DNA of 64,000 nucleotides from Emergomyces orientalis (Eukaryota; Ascomycota; Eurotiomycetes; Onygenales; Ajellomycetaceae): NCBI GenBank assembly GCA_002110485.1, contig MOWL01000049.1, positions 434,001 through 498,000 on the forward strand. Direction: 5' to 3'. The position numbers and the translations under genes are program-made. Positions 11,278 to 24,254 of this stretch are shown piece after piece; position 1 is the first letter of the stretch, and each line of letters begins with the position of its first letter. The notes beneath the pieces are model-generated. The model was given only the letters and a program-made list of their open reading frames with translations, was not told the DNA's origin and searched no databases.

Positions 11278-14200
11278 ATGCTGAGTCTGATTGATCTTTG
11301 TGATGTTGAATGTGGTGGGCAAAGAAATGATATCAGATTCAGCAATCACGATGTGGATAGTGGGGCAAATATTCTGCCGTGTTTTGAAAGCGGTGTGGGT
11401 GCGTCAGCCAATCAGACTTTTGGCAGCCCCGGGCCGCCAAAAGATTCAGCCAATCAGAGAATGCTGTCTCAAAACGCCTGAGAATCTCACAGGTTTTTCT
11501 TCATCATTCTACATTAACAATTTTACTCATCTACACATTCATCTTTTCCTTTCTCTAATTATTCAATATCTGAATCATGCCATGTTCATGATGTGCAGCT
11601 TCATGATTTGTCTTTATATGCTTCTTCACGATCTTCTCCTTGATCGCGCGGTCCAGTCATTGCGACATTATACAAGTGAAAAGCCAATAAGATTCAACCT
11701 CTCAATGTGTCAACTACAGGTGGCGGGATTCCTGGCGGAACAGATAAGTGAAGAGAAATTCACCAACAATGATTCAAAGACAATGTGATTCTGAAGCAGG
11801 ATTCACCTTCACTCTACAATCATTTCATTACACCCTGTTTCTCTGATTGCCCGCGAGGTTCGCGACTCACAGAGAAAAGAATCAAGAATCTGCAGATTGA
11901 ATTGATGCTCACCCCACAGGAACGCGAACTTTTGATTGAGATTCTGCTTAGAAAAGAAAAAGCCCTCACATGAAGTTTTAAAAATTGTGGAATGCTTGCA
12001 AAAGAAGTCTCTTCATCTGTCAAGATTCATGTTGCTCTGCATAAAGCATGGCAAGCGGCAGAATTTTCTATTCCTTGAAAGCTTGTCTCTACAATCATCA
12101 ATATGCTTCGCAAACATGTTGATTCTGAAGTTTATGAATATTGTTATAATCTGTATTGAAATAAGTGGTTCCTCATCAAGAAGAAAGAAGCTGGGAAATA
12201 TCACATTGTCAACACATGCATGGACATGAATGCTGTCACTATTCATGATGTGTATATTCCACCTAGTGCAGACGCGTTTGCTGAGGATTTCACAGGAATG
12301 AAGATAATGAGCATGATGGATTTCTTTTCTGAATATGATCAAGTTCCTTTACACGAAGACAGCTGAGATATGACAGCTTTTCTTACTCTGATCAGGTTGC
12401 TTTGTCAGACAGCACTGCCACAAGGCGCGACAAATTCTATTGCACAGTTCTGCTGAATCATGGCACGCATTCTTCGATCGAACATACCGCATCAAGCAGA
12501 CAATTTTATGGATGATATTGGTGTGAAAGGCCCGCGGACGCATTACAATGATAAAGAAGTGATGCCAGGTATTCAGAAATTTGTTCTGAAGCATCTGCAA
12601 AACTTAGATGCCACTCTCATCAGCATAGAACTCGCGGACACGTGTATCCAGGTTGGAAAGTCAGAATTCGCCTGCTCCGGTATGGTTCTAGTCGGATATG
12701 TTGTGGATGCTGACGGCAGACGCCCCGAAGCTGCGAAAATCGTCAAAATCGTTGAGTGACCGGATCTGACAGATGTCACAGGTGCCTGAGCTTTCTTAGG
12801 TGTTTGTGTTTACTATAGAATATGGATTCCGAATTTCGCTATCATTTCTATACCTATCTATATTCTATTCAAGAAGAACATTCCTTTTACCTGGGGTCTT
12901 GAACAAGTGAATGCAATGGCAATTTTGAAGAATGCCCTGACAACTGCCCCTGCACTTTGCTGCATTGATTATTCTGAAGATGCTGGTGATATCGTGATGG
13001 CCACGGATGCCTGTCTTGAAGGATGGGGTGGAACGCTCAGCCAACGGGATAAATTGAATGGAAAGCTACACCCTTGCTGATATGAGAGCGGAATCTGGAG
13101 CCCCACCAAAGCAAAATATGATGCAGGAAAGCGAGAATGCCGCGCTGTGCTCAAGATGCTAAAGAAATGCTGTTATTATCTGTATGGTGTTCACTTTATT
13201 CTGGAAACCGACGCGAAGACTCTAGTGGCACAGCTCAATCAATCTGTCACTGATCTGCCTGGTGCTCTCGTTACTGGCTGGCTTGCCTGGATTCGGATGT
13301 TTGATTTTGAAGTTCGACATGTGCCTGGTTGAAAGCATACTGCTGCAGATGGGCTATCTCGTCGACCTCCTGCTGAGGGTGAGGTTCCTGAGGATCAAGA
13401 TATCAATGATTTCATAGATGCAGAACTCAACTATATTAGTGTTGCATCTTTGACAGTTCCTGATTTCGATGTCAGCGGCGTGGATGCTTCTGAGTCATCG
13501 GGTGTGTGTGTTCTTTCGCCTGATTATTCTGATTGCAGTGAATCAATTGCGAGGTTTCTCACCACCATGAAGCGGCCAGATGATATACCACATTCCATCT
13601 TTTCTAAATGGCGCAAGCATGCACTTCGATATATCATCCAAGGTCAACATCTATTCTGATGATCAGGCAAGGGAATTCCTCTGAGACGCGTGGTTGATAA
13701 CTCATCTGAGCAAAAGAATATTGTTGCTCGGATGCATGATGAATCTGGTCATAAGAGCTGCAAGGCCACAAACCACAAGATCACGCAGTGATATTGGTGG
13801 GAAGGTATCTGGAAAGCTGTCAAGAATTATTGCAAAAGCTGCACAGTGTGCCAGCTGAGGGATGGCGCTCGCTTGGAAGAACCACTATATCCAACAAGCC
13901 GCAATTATCTATGGGACAAGTGGTGTATCAATGTTGTCAAGTTTCCAAAGAACTGAGGCAAGCAATGTGCTGTTATTGCTTGAAATGATCTCACTGGCTG
14001 GGTGGAAGGCTGCCCTCTCGCTCATGGAACAGCTGAGAACGTGGTGCAATTCATCTATGAGAATATCATTTGTCAACACAGCTGCTTTCAGGAATTAGTG
14101 TGTGATGGTGAGCTGGAGAATCAAAAATGAACTAAGATTCTCACTGTCAAATATTGTGTTAATCAAATAACCATCTCACCATACAATGCGAAGGCTAATG

Positions 14201-14937
14201 GCATGGTCGAACACGGTCACCGCCCGATATCCGATGCGCTTTCAAAGCTAGCTGCAGATGGAAGAAGCTGGGTTAATCATTTCCATTCTGCGCTATGGGC
14301 AGATCGCGTCACCATTCGGCAATCTACTGGTGAAACCCCGTTCCGCCTGCAATATGGCTACGATGCTATCCTTCCAATAGAGCTTGACGTTCCAACTTGG
14401 CAAACACTTCCCTGGCAGACAGTGCAATCCCGTGCTGATTTGATATATATGTGTATTCAACAATTGGAAAAGAGAGATGAAGATCTGGAGGAGGCCGCTC
14501 ATCACCTGCACCATGTGAGAGAGAAGAACCGAGATCTATTTGATGAAACTAAGCAATTAGTTCAAGAATCATTGCAGATAAGTGATTTGATGCTTTTGCA
14601 TGATACCAAGCTAGAAACATCCTATTCTGCCAAGCTCAACTTCCGATGGCTGGGCCTGTATCGAATCCGAGAAGCAAACCATGAGAAAGAGACCTATCAT
14701 CTGAAAGAGCTGAATGATTTGCTGTTTCAAAATACTACTGCAGATAATAGATTAAAAAGGTTCTATCTCCGAGACAATCAAATGCCGGTTGCAGAGAATA
14801 ATATCAATGAAGCAAATGATATTGAAGAGGAAGAGGTGGATATGCAAGATACTGATAAAAAGAATTCTTTGAGAGAAAGTCAGAATGACTTGCAGTCATG
14901 AATCTCTCATGATAAGAAGTTTGCAGTCATTATCTGA
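11278..14937 (+). pseudogene. pol relic (RT, RNase H, integrase) of element A
   Basis: Colinear with the 1219-codon pol of copy B. The reverse transcriptase FMDD motif is preserved (open piece 12460-12759), and the integrase tail is open at 14203-14901. Many TGA codons replace CGA and TGG elsewhere, with rare TAA/TAG. No indels were detected relative to copy B within this frame, consistent with damage by transitions alone. Confidence 0.88.
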
Positions 14938-15357
14938 CTGCTGTTTTTCTTTGTATAATGATTTCCTTGTTGTTATTTTCTTCATTCAAGTTGCTGTTTT
15001 CTTAGTCTCTATTTTTCATGATTCTGCTTCTTTCTTGCATGTTTTTCATGCATCATATCAGTTTCTTCTAATTTTAATCTCTTGATATTGTCTTTTCTTT
15101 GTTTTGTTTACTTTCTCTTTGATATTCAATTCTCTGAGTCAGATTGAAGCTGACAGTGAATTTTATGAATCACTGTCACTCTCACTGCATGTTGACTGCT
15201 TTTCACATTATCTTCCAAAATTCACCTTGAGGAAGTATTATATTATTGACCTGCTCTGCTCAGATAATCATTTTTCTTTTTCAAATTGGCATTCAAGTCT
15301 CTTTTTCTATTTTTAATTCATTGATTTTTCTCTATATTTCCTTATTTCATTACAAAG

Positions 15358-17989
15358 ATGTCGAACCCCTCTAGCCAACACACTCTGGTACTGAGACCAG
15401 CGAGCTAGCTCGCTCTTGTGACATATGATAACCATGTTTTTCATACGGCGATGGAGCTGCAAGCTTATGTCAATTCTCTGGGTCAGAATCCGCAGGTTTC
15501 GCTACCAAGCACAATGTGAGATCGGTAATCTACTCATGAGGCGCCATGAGGCGGCTCAAGATGAGGTTGCTGCATTCTATGAGTGGATGAGAAATGATGG
15601 ATTCTGGCGCCAGGTGGTGGCCCAGCAAGCATTTGATAACCAGACGGCGGAGCTTCAACGAGTTGCTGCTCAGGTAGCTGAACGGCGCGATCGCTGCGCC
15701 ATAGCATATACTACATGCACCAGGATGTGGGGAAAAGTTCGCGTGGATTCGTTCTGGCATATCATGACTTCAGAGCAGATGCAACGCGCCTGTCAAACCC
15801 TGGCCCTACATCACGAATATGCTTCTGCAATCGGCCGGATCAATCAAGCAATGTGGGCTCGCATCACTCAGCCACCTCGACGAGGAGTTAAGTGATATAA
15901 GACAATCATGTTGGCAGATATCGAAGCAGCGGCCAATTCCAATTTTATTGGCCAAGAGATCATACAAGGAAATCTTCAAGCTGCAGATCTTATCTTTGGT
16001 CCTGGTGGAATTCTCACTGAAGATTCTATGACAGTTGCTTCACCCCAGCCTCAAGAACGTGTCCTATCCCCTCCCAATCAACATATGACTGGCCAGTCTC
16101 CTCTACCTTCTCCCTGTGTGTTGAACATGATACGCCTCAGTGCACCCTCGCTTGAATCTCCTCAAGGTTCTATACATAGTCCTCCTGTGCGTACTTCTCG
16201 CCGCGTCTCCGGCCAATCCTTGCTTTCGGACGTCAGCAGCCTGTCTGCAGTCTTGTCAGACACCCATCTTGCTGAACTTCTCAGCCCTGACCAAGTTGCG
16301 GAATTTGAGAATATGGGGGTTGATCAAGATAGCCCTGCTTTGGTAGAGGCAACTGACAAGCAGCATACAACAGTGAACAGAGGATGCCAGTGTTCTCTCT
16401 ATGTCTCTGTGAATGTGAAAGCGCAGCTTAGAGATGCAAAGAAGATAGAAGAATGTCAGCTGATGCATCTTCTGAACAAGATAGCCAGACTTCCGCAACA
16501 AGGCTTGACTATATGCTATCTGCATTCAGTAAATCTCAGCAGCAAGATTGGACTCCTTACACGCGATCTTGACCATGCGGGGCTGATAAAGAGAATCAGG
16601 CTTGTGGTGAATAATCGCCAGAATCTTGGGCGGATGTGAGCTGCTGATGACACATATTATTTCTTCCGCCTTGATCGCTGACCTCCTTGCCCTGAAGATA
16701 TGCTACAGGTATATCAAATGCGCCATAATCGCCTACCGCCAGTTACATCATCAAATTGAAAACAAACACTGGCCTGACTTGCTTTTCTTGATTTCAATTC
16801 CAGTGCAGCTTTTCAGTAATGGAAGAAGGATGATTCCGTCATCCTGCCAATATTTAGATGGATGAACGCGATGAAGGCGGCAGGGGTCAACAATAATTAC
16901 AACACCCTGGCGAAGGTTGCCACAGTCGAATGGAGCATGTACAGGTTCCATCAGCGAAAAGATAAGAAGACCTGAAGATGGCTTCAAACAATGTTGCATG
17001 AAATTGTTTAACAGATTGTCTGTCAAGATTCACTGTATTATGTGTGATATGTTGCTCTCCGCCCTGATCATCGCACGCACCTGATTTCCTATCCCTATTA
17101 TGCAAAATACGCCTTGTCTGGGGATAGCACTTACTTCCGCCATATTGATGTCAATATTAAACGCCTGGCGGAGGAAAATCATGGAGTGAATATGATTCAG
17201 GGATCAGTCTCTTTCAGCACTGAAGATGGGAGGAATTGCACCACCATAGTCCCGGGAATGCATCAAAATATTCAAGAATGGAACAGACGCCTGCATGCTC
17301 GCAATCTCCTGAATGGTGAAATTGTTCAAGAGATGACATCTGAGATGCTCATCAACAAGGATCTCAATGACTTCAGAACGCAGTGGACGACTGTCCCATG
17401 CAAGCAAGGCGATGCTCGAATAACCATGCCGCATCTTCCTCATGGAAGCACCGGGCCTGCTACTAAGGAACGCAAGACAATGCTGCCGTGGTATGTTGGA
17501 ATTCAGGATGACGGGCACTCTCTTGAAGTCCCTGAAAGCGGATCATGAGAGCAGCTCTCCCGAGCACATCATGATTTGGTTGCTGGGCTGTCAACACCCT
17601 CTGGCCTTTCGGTATTATATGGAAGTATTCCATATCAGTACCCTGCTGCTGTTCCAGTCACGGGTCTTGGAGCGATTTCGGATGCTCTGGTGGGTCGATG
17701 GAAGTGGGATGACTCTATGGTCAGGCACGAGCAAGATATTCTCTTCAACAGCAAGGGCAGTTCGCCGCAAGAATACATTGAGGAGTGGCGCAAGAGAGCA
17801 GTCATCAAAGAAATCCAGTGTTTCGAGATCATGATGGCTACAGAGAAGGAATTATTTGAAGAACATAGCTGTTTCTATTGTCTGAAGAGGAACATCTCCC
17901 TCGCCTCAATTGAGGGAGATCGCGCTGTCGCCGAGGGCAAGGCTATGCAGATTCCGGCGCATGGCCGCGAGAATGCGCCCGCCGAATAG
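15358..17989 (+). pseudogene. Third ORF relic of element A (oxygenase-like C-terminal domain)
   Basis: Counterpart of the third frame of copy B. A one-base insertion near 15498 (GGTTTCG against GGTTCG in B) shifts the frame early. After it, 15530-16639 is open but for a TGA at 15893. From 16155 onward the sequence appears identical to copy B, so the same stop codons and the same oxygenase-like motifs (HID near 17141, PGMH near 17261, LPHGS near 17441) are present. The gene is dead in this copy. Confidence 0.8.
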
Positions 17990-18313
17990 CCACAGTCATC
18001 AGCCAATCATGTTTTCCCGGCCCCGGGCTGTCAAAAGATTGACCAATCATGATCGCGCTGTTGCCAATTTGCCGCATCTTGTCACTGTTGCCATGTTGAT
18101 CACATTCTGTTTACTTGTTTCTCTGTTTTCTCTTGTTCTTGCTTGTCTTTCTTTTCTCTGCTGTTCACTTTTTCTTTCTCTTTTCTATATTCTTTTATTG
18201 ATTGTCTTTCATTTTCTTGATTCTTGATTGATTCTTTTCTGCAATTCCTTGTTTTCATTCATTCAGATCGCATTCTTACTTGCCAGGTCAGCAAGCTATA
18301 GAGAGGGGAGATG

Positions 18314-18661
18314 TGTGGTGAAGAATCTCAGCATGGTATTACTTTTTGCCAAGACTGCCTCATATATTTGTTTGGCATGGCTGCCTCATATTCCCATTAT
18401 CCTTTGACACACGTGTGGATTCGGCGAAGATTGATTGTACGCAGAGCAGTGAGATTGCTCCTTTTTGATTGTGTGATTTGATATGTGATTGATTGCTTGT
18501 TCTTCTTCTATATTTGAATCTCCTACATGTTCTTTTGTATTGCTATTTGGATAGCTCGTTGAATAGAATATTGTATACACAGCGAACTTACCAACCTCCT
18601 TACGATCCCGCTGCTCCTGCCCACGTGCCGCCAAAAGCGCACAACCCCTTATTCCACTTCA
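18314..18661 (+). repeat. 3' LTR of element A
   Basis: 348 bp, TGTGGTGAAG...CCACTTCA, preceded by a purine tract (GAGAGGGGAGA at 18301-18311). It is followed by the target repeat CTAG. Confidence 0.9.
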
Positions 18662-18746
18662 CTAGCTTGAGTTCATATAATTATATAGATATTCAATCTC
18701 TGATATTACTTCTCTTCTTCTCTTTCATGGTTCTTCACAGATAGTC
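18662..18746 (-). repeat. Family D LTR remainder and adjoining internal sequence
   Basis: 18662-18705 completes the family D LTR cut by element A (CTAGCTTGAG... aligns with CTAGCCCGAG...). 18706-18746 then aligns with the complement of the family D polypurine tract and the end of its chromodomain region (29150-29196), mutated by C-to-T changes. This shows a minus-oriented family D element, not a solo LTR. Confidence 0.65.
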
Positions 18747-18767
18747 ATTATTATTATTATTATTATT
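18747..18767. repeat. (ATT)7 microsatellite
   Basis: Seven perfect ATT units break off the recognisable family D sequence. Confidence 0.9.
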
Positions 18768-19333
18768 CTTCCATTATAGATATATGCAGTTGAAGACTAT
18801 GATATCTACCTGAGACTCAAAGAGTCTCAGAATTTTTCTAAAACTAATTAATATACATTTTTTCTTTAAATAAATAGCACTTGCAATACTTGAATTTCAG
18901 TCCAGAATAGTCAGCAAATTGATTTTTCTTTTTTTATAAATATAAATATTTTTATTTTTTTATAAATATTTTTAATAATTATTTATATTCTCTTTTTTCA
19001 TATAATTTTCAAGTGATTACAAAGAAAATAAATTAATAATTGACAAAATAACTCATGATATGAATACAAAGAAAATAAAAGACAGACTCTAACACAGTAT
19101 AAAAGAAATAGTGAGATATTGTATAATATCTAGCAATTTTTATAAAAAATATTTCAGATTCTCATTCATTTATATTTTCATCTTTGAAATAGAATTAATT
19201 TCTAGTAGCTAGTTGACAAAAAATTTTGAATCTCAACAAAAACTTTTTATTCTTTTTAAAGCTATATCATGATTCTAACCAGGTCATAAAGGGCTGCCAT
19301 TTACACCTACACGCTTGTACACCCTCAATCACC
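18768..19333. other. Very AT-rich stretch, no gene seen
   Basis: Long A/T runs, especially 18930-19010, with almost no G or C. It may be heavily mutated repeat sequence plus the 5' untranslated region of the LINE. I cannot place the LINE 5' end. Confidence 0.4.
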
Positions 19334-20686
19334 ATGGTTGAGGCAGCTGGCGTGGGTGTGGTTGAGAGAGGGGTGGGCGCGCACACAGCATGACATGCAT
19401 CAGAAGTGAAACAGGGAAATAAAGAAGCTGCAGAAGAAATAGCCACAACACTTAGCAAAATCACTGAAGCTTTTAGAGAGAGAGAGAGAGACAAGAAGCT
19501 AAATAAAAAGAGATTACAGTATATTCAGCAGACTCTGAGAGTCATGAAAGAGTTCAAGAACAATTTACTGAATAGAATGCTAGAGAGACTGAAGAGCACT
19601 ACTAGCATATTTTAACAGAATAAAAGATGCAACATGCTGAACAGTAGACTCTCATGGGCACATGTGACAGTCAGTGGAGAGTCTTCAGACAAGATTGTGA
19701 CAGAGTATGTGCTTAGAGAGATTGTAGTATCTCATCACAACTGTGATGCACTGTCAGTGAAGAAACACACCTCAGAGACCATTGTGAGAAAGATAAATAA
19801 AATCATCAAAGATATAATCACTGACACCATAGTTGCAGCAAGATACATGTCTAGTGGTGATCTGATTCTGGTCACAGACAACTTCAGCATGAAGACTGAG
19901 CTGACAAAAAGTAATGAATGAGTGAAAAAATGAGATGACAAGACACACATGAGAAAGAAAATGTATGCAGTATTAATTAAAAGTGCATCTATCAGTGTCA
20001 TTAGCTGAGTTAGCTCAGATAAAGCAGTGAAGAATGTCTACAAGCAGAACTCATCTCTCAGATGCAGAGTACTCATTCACAGAGTCACAAAGTGGCTAGC
20101 TAAACAGCAGCAGTCTCATGGAAGCATTATTCTACATGTAGCCACACTGCAGCAGGCAAACACGCTTGTGGAGAATGACATCATTCTGGGAAATGAATTC
20201 TGCATAGTTGAAATCTTCCACAGGGAGGCTCAGGTCACCTGATGCTACAGCTGCCAGCAATATGGACACATAGCCAGATTCTGCCGCAAGGGTGATATCT
20301 GTGGGCACTGTGCAGCAGAGGGACACACGGACAAGACCTGCCCCGCAGCATTGAAAGAAAAGAAGACAGTCTGCTGTAACTGTGAAGAAGATCACTCAGC
20401 ATGATCTGCAAGATACTCTGAACAACAGACTGTGATTTCACTGATCAAGAAGACTCTCAAGAACCAGTCAAGACACTTTGTGATGTAAACATCAGATGAG
20501 AAGAGTTGAATCACTCTCAGAAAGTGTAGCAGAATCACAGAAAAGAACTCTCTGATTGTTCAGCACAAGATTGACAGACTCATGAATGTGGCAAGAGCTG
20601 GCGCGCAGCAACAGGGCTTGCTCAGTGACTATGCACGCCCAGCGCGACCAGACTCCACGCAGGACCAAGACATGGGTGAACCATGA
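19334..20686 (+). pseudogene. LINE ORF1 relic (nucleic-acid-binding, three CCHC knuckles)
   Basis: One frame from ATG 19334 to TGA 20684-20686, 450 codons, broken by in-frame TGA codons only and no frameshift in the parts I followed. Around 20242-20400 there are three zinc knuckles: CYSCQQYGHIARFC, CGHCAAEGHTDKTC and CCNCEEDHSA followed by a stop where Trp or Arg is expected. Such ORF1 proteins bind LINE RNA. An Arg/Glu-rich coiled-coil-like stretch with a GA microsatellite lies near 19479-19493. The terminal TGA overlaps the ATG of ORF2 as ATGA. Confidence 0.8.
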
Positions 20687-21111
20687 GTGAGCAAGTCCAT
20701 ATACTACAATACAATGTGCATAACTCAGACAAGGTGATGAACACATTACTGGCCAAGCCTGAAACAGCATTAAACTACAACATCATTGCACTGCAGGAAC
20801 CATGGATGCAGAGGGAATCTGAAAGGGGTACAACATGCCTGATCAACTGTGGATTCTGGCAGGCAGGCATACAGATCAAGGAGGTCAGGGTGAGCTTCCT
20901 CATCAACAAAAGACTGAAGGCAACAGCATGGAATGTCAGAGTCATTACAGAATCCATGGCATTGCTCACTGTGAACACGGTAAGAGGACCACTACTAATA
21001 CTCAATGTCTATGCTGCTCCACCAGGCAGCTACATAACTGTGCCAGAGAGTTCCCCCATCCTTGAGCTACAAGTGGTGGTGGAGGAGGCCGAGGCCTCGC
21101 TACCAGTGTGA

Positions 21112-21225
21112 ACTCAGGGGCGATGTGCACAACAAGCACAAGACTCAGACACAAGTGCACTACAAGCGCGAGATCAGGGTGCAGACGCACAACAAGTGCA
21201 AAGTCAGAGTGTGGAAGCACAGCAG
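21112..21225 (+). repeat. Imperfect minisatellite inside the LINE endonuclease
   Basis: Three to four diverged units of about 28-33 bp with the core CAACAAGCRCAAG/GACTCAG, in frame between two endonuclease motifs and encoding Gln/Ala/Asp-rich sequence. Confidence 0.6.
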
Positions 21226-23858
21226 GTGGAGATAGTGATGCTGGAAGACTTCAATGTGCATCACTCAAAGTGGGGAGGTGAGCGAGTGAGACAGGACTTT
21301 GACCTGGCATGGAAGCTCATAGCACAGGTGGATGCCCTTGGACTGCAGCTGGCAACACCACAGGGAGAGATTACATGGCAGGACTGCAGAAGCACTGACA
21401 TTATCTTGAATCTAAACCTTCTCTCAGAGAACCTGAGTGCAGGGGAACTGAAATGCTGAATCGCACACAAGATGAATATGGCATCAGATCATCTATCAGT
21501 GGTCACTAAGTTAGTCATCAACATACCTGTGGTACTAAGGGAAAAACGCAACTGGCAGCAAGTGAATATACAGCAGCTGCAAAAGAACTGTCAAGAGCTA
21601 CAATGTTGCAACAGCTTTGGCTCAACAGCAGAGATTGATTGCTATGCAAACTATCTAAGTGAATTCATCAATGAGCTAGCAGAGAAACATGCTAAACATG
21701 CATGCATCTGCAAGCAGAGTCGCTCATGGTGGTCCAACAGAGTGGCGCAGGCAGTGAGTGAGTACAAGAGAACCATGAGGAATGCAGACAGCACTGAGAA
21801 GGAAAGAAGACATGCCCACAACAGACAAAACAAGAAAATAAAGCTGGCCAAGACTGCCAGCTTTTGTGATCTAATGAACAGTGCTGGCATGGATTCTAAA
21901 CTGTTCTGGAAGCTGGCAAAGTGGGGTCACACACACACCAACGAGACCAAGCAACCGGCAAGACTGCCACCGCTTAGAGGAATGCCAGAGGCCTTGGGTG
22001 AAACCGAGGCGCGAGCCACTGCATTCCAGGACAAGACTGAACTACTACAGGCGCGGTTCTTCCCAGAGCCTTTGGCGGCAAGGGAAGATGACATGAACAT
22101 GGGAACACAGCCGCGGAGTGTGGCTGACATGGTAGTGCTCACAGAGGAGGCCATGGCAGCGCTGATTGCTAGGCTTCCGAACGACAAGGCCCCGGGTGCC
22201 AACAGCATCCCCAACCGCTTCCTTAAAATGCTAGGCCCAAGGTTCATCACAGCAATAACTGAGCTTACACAGGCCTGCTGGCATTGGGAGTACTACTCAC
22301 AGATATTCAAAACAGCGCGCACGGTGGTGCTCAAGAAGCCAGGAAAGAAGAACTACAGTGAAGTGAGAGCCTGGAGGCTGATTGCACTACTTGACACCCT
22401 AGGTAAAATTGTAGAGGCTGCAACAGCCAAGGAAATAAGGTCTCTGGCAGAGAAACATGAGATGCTACCAGCTCAGCAAATGAGAGCATGAGAAGACTGT
22501 TTCACAGAAACAGTAATTATTCTATTACTGGTGCAGATTCACACAGTGTGAGAGAAGCAGAGAGCAGTGGTCTCAGTGCTGTCACTGAACATCTCAGAGA
22601 TCTATAACAGAGTGCTCAGAAATCATCTAGTGCACATTCTAAGAAAAAGAGGACTGCTCAGACAGCTGACTGGATGAGTCAACTCATTCATGCAGGGGCG
22701 CAAGGCGACACTAGTATTTGATGAGCAGGAAACTGAAGTCTTTGAGATGAATGCAGGCATCTCACAGAGATCACTCTTGTCACCCATTCTGTTCTTATTC
22801 TACAATGAGAAGTTGCTCAGAATATATACACTGTGAAGTGAGTCTGTCAGCTGCATAGAATTTGTAGACAATGTGAACATTCTAGCATATGACAACTCAA
22901 CTGAAGTGAATTGTGCACATCTGACACGGATCCATGCCAGCTGTGAGCTTTGGGCGAGCAGGCATGGGACAATCTTTGCACCACAGAAGTATGAGCTCAT
23001 GCACTTTATCAGAACAAGAACTAGATTCAATCTAGAACACTCACTGCAATTGCCACAGCAAGTGATCAAGCCACAGAGGGAGATGCGGGTGCTAGGCATC
23101 TGGCTTGACCCTAAGCTGAGGTGGCGTAGCCATGTCAGTAAGATGATAGGCAGAGCGAAATCGCAGATAGGTGCCCTAACTCAGACAACACAGTCAACCT
23201 GGGGCCTGCCACTGCAGCATGCCTGGAGGGTCTACAATGCAGTGATAAGGCCCGCAATAGGATACGGAGCGCTAGCATGGCATCAACCACAGGCGACACA
23301 ACATGAACCGCGACATCAACGCCAGCTGCTAGCCAGCCTGGAGAAGATTCAAAATAAATGCCTACAGGTCATTGCAGGGGCCTACAGAGCTACTCCAATC
23401 ACCTCACTGGAGGCAGAGACAGCCACACTGCCTCTGAAGATACATCTAGACAGTGTGATGGCCAGAGCAACTGAGCAGCTTAAGAAGTCAGGAATCATGA
23501 AGCAGATAAAACAGGCATGTGTGCAGATCAGAGCCAGACTTCGCAGAAGGAATAACAGAGGAATGCAGTCAGTGGAGGCAGTACTGCACCCAGCGAGCAT
23601 GCAGCAGGGGTGGAGTGTAAATTGGGTGAGACAGGCAAAGCAACTGAAAAAGCAGAAAAGACAAGAAAACAGTGTGTGAAACTGAGTCTTCAAGAGATGA
23701 GTGAGAGAGAAGACAATGATAAAATAGCAGAACAGATGAAGAGCACACACAACATCATGAAAAGAACTGTTTGACAGGCCCCCAGATGTAGAGCTACTAA
23801 GATGGCATGAGGGCCTGAGCAAGGCCCGAAGCTCATTGATAGTCCAGCTGCGTACCAG

Positions 23859-24084
23859 TGTCAGGGGTTGAACCCCTATATGGTTATATGGACTCGGGCT
23901 AGCCGCTCAAACAGACTAATAGCTTCCACGCTAGTGGCTAGCCCTTGCTTGCAGCTTGCACTTAGAACTCTTTTCTTCACACTCTTTGCACTTTCTCTTT
24001 TCTTTCTCTTTTCTTTCTTAAGCTTTTCTTCTTGTATTTTAGGCACAATATAGTTCTTTCATACCTAATTGCTCACCTCTTACA
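23859..24084 (+). repeat. 5' LTR of family D element
   Basis: 226 bp. It carries a perfect inverted repeat AGGGGTTGAACCCCT at 23863-23877. Confidence 0.92.
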
Positions 24085-24254
24085 TTAGGAAAGCTTCGTT
24101 TTTACTTCTTACTAAAGGAAGACATGGAAAAGTCCAGAAAGACACTGACATCACAGATCAATTATTAAGAAAGAATAATAGTGTGACAGGGTAGCAAGGA
24201 ATCCCTGCATCTATAAGAAAGTCCAGGAGGATACTGGCATTATAAACTCATTCT

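Larger units (their letters stand above)
7934..18661 (+). mobile_element. Ty3/gypsy element, copy A (10.7 kb, mutated)
   Basis: A full-length LTR retrotransposon of 10,728 bp. LTRs of 348 bp lie at 7934-8281 and 18314-18661. The target duplication is CTAG (7930-7933 and 18662-18665). The order is gag-protease, RT-RNase H-integrase, and a third frame, as in copy B at 30666. Offsets to copy B shift only by single bases (22732, 22731 at about 15310, 22730 at about 15498), so the copies are colinear and differ almost only by transitions. Copy A carries many in-frame TGA codons and is not autonomous. From 16155 to 18246 it appears identical to copy B. It sits inside a family D LTR, so it is younger than that LTR. 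Confidence 0.93.

Noticed and set aside
21112..21225. CRISPR-like array
   Set aside because: Units are diverged and contiguous without unique spacers, and the context is a eukaryotic LINE.
23863..23877. tRNA T-arm-like GGTTGAACC
   Set aside because: No acceptor stem or anticodon arm around it; it is an LTR inverted repeat.
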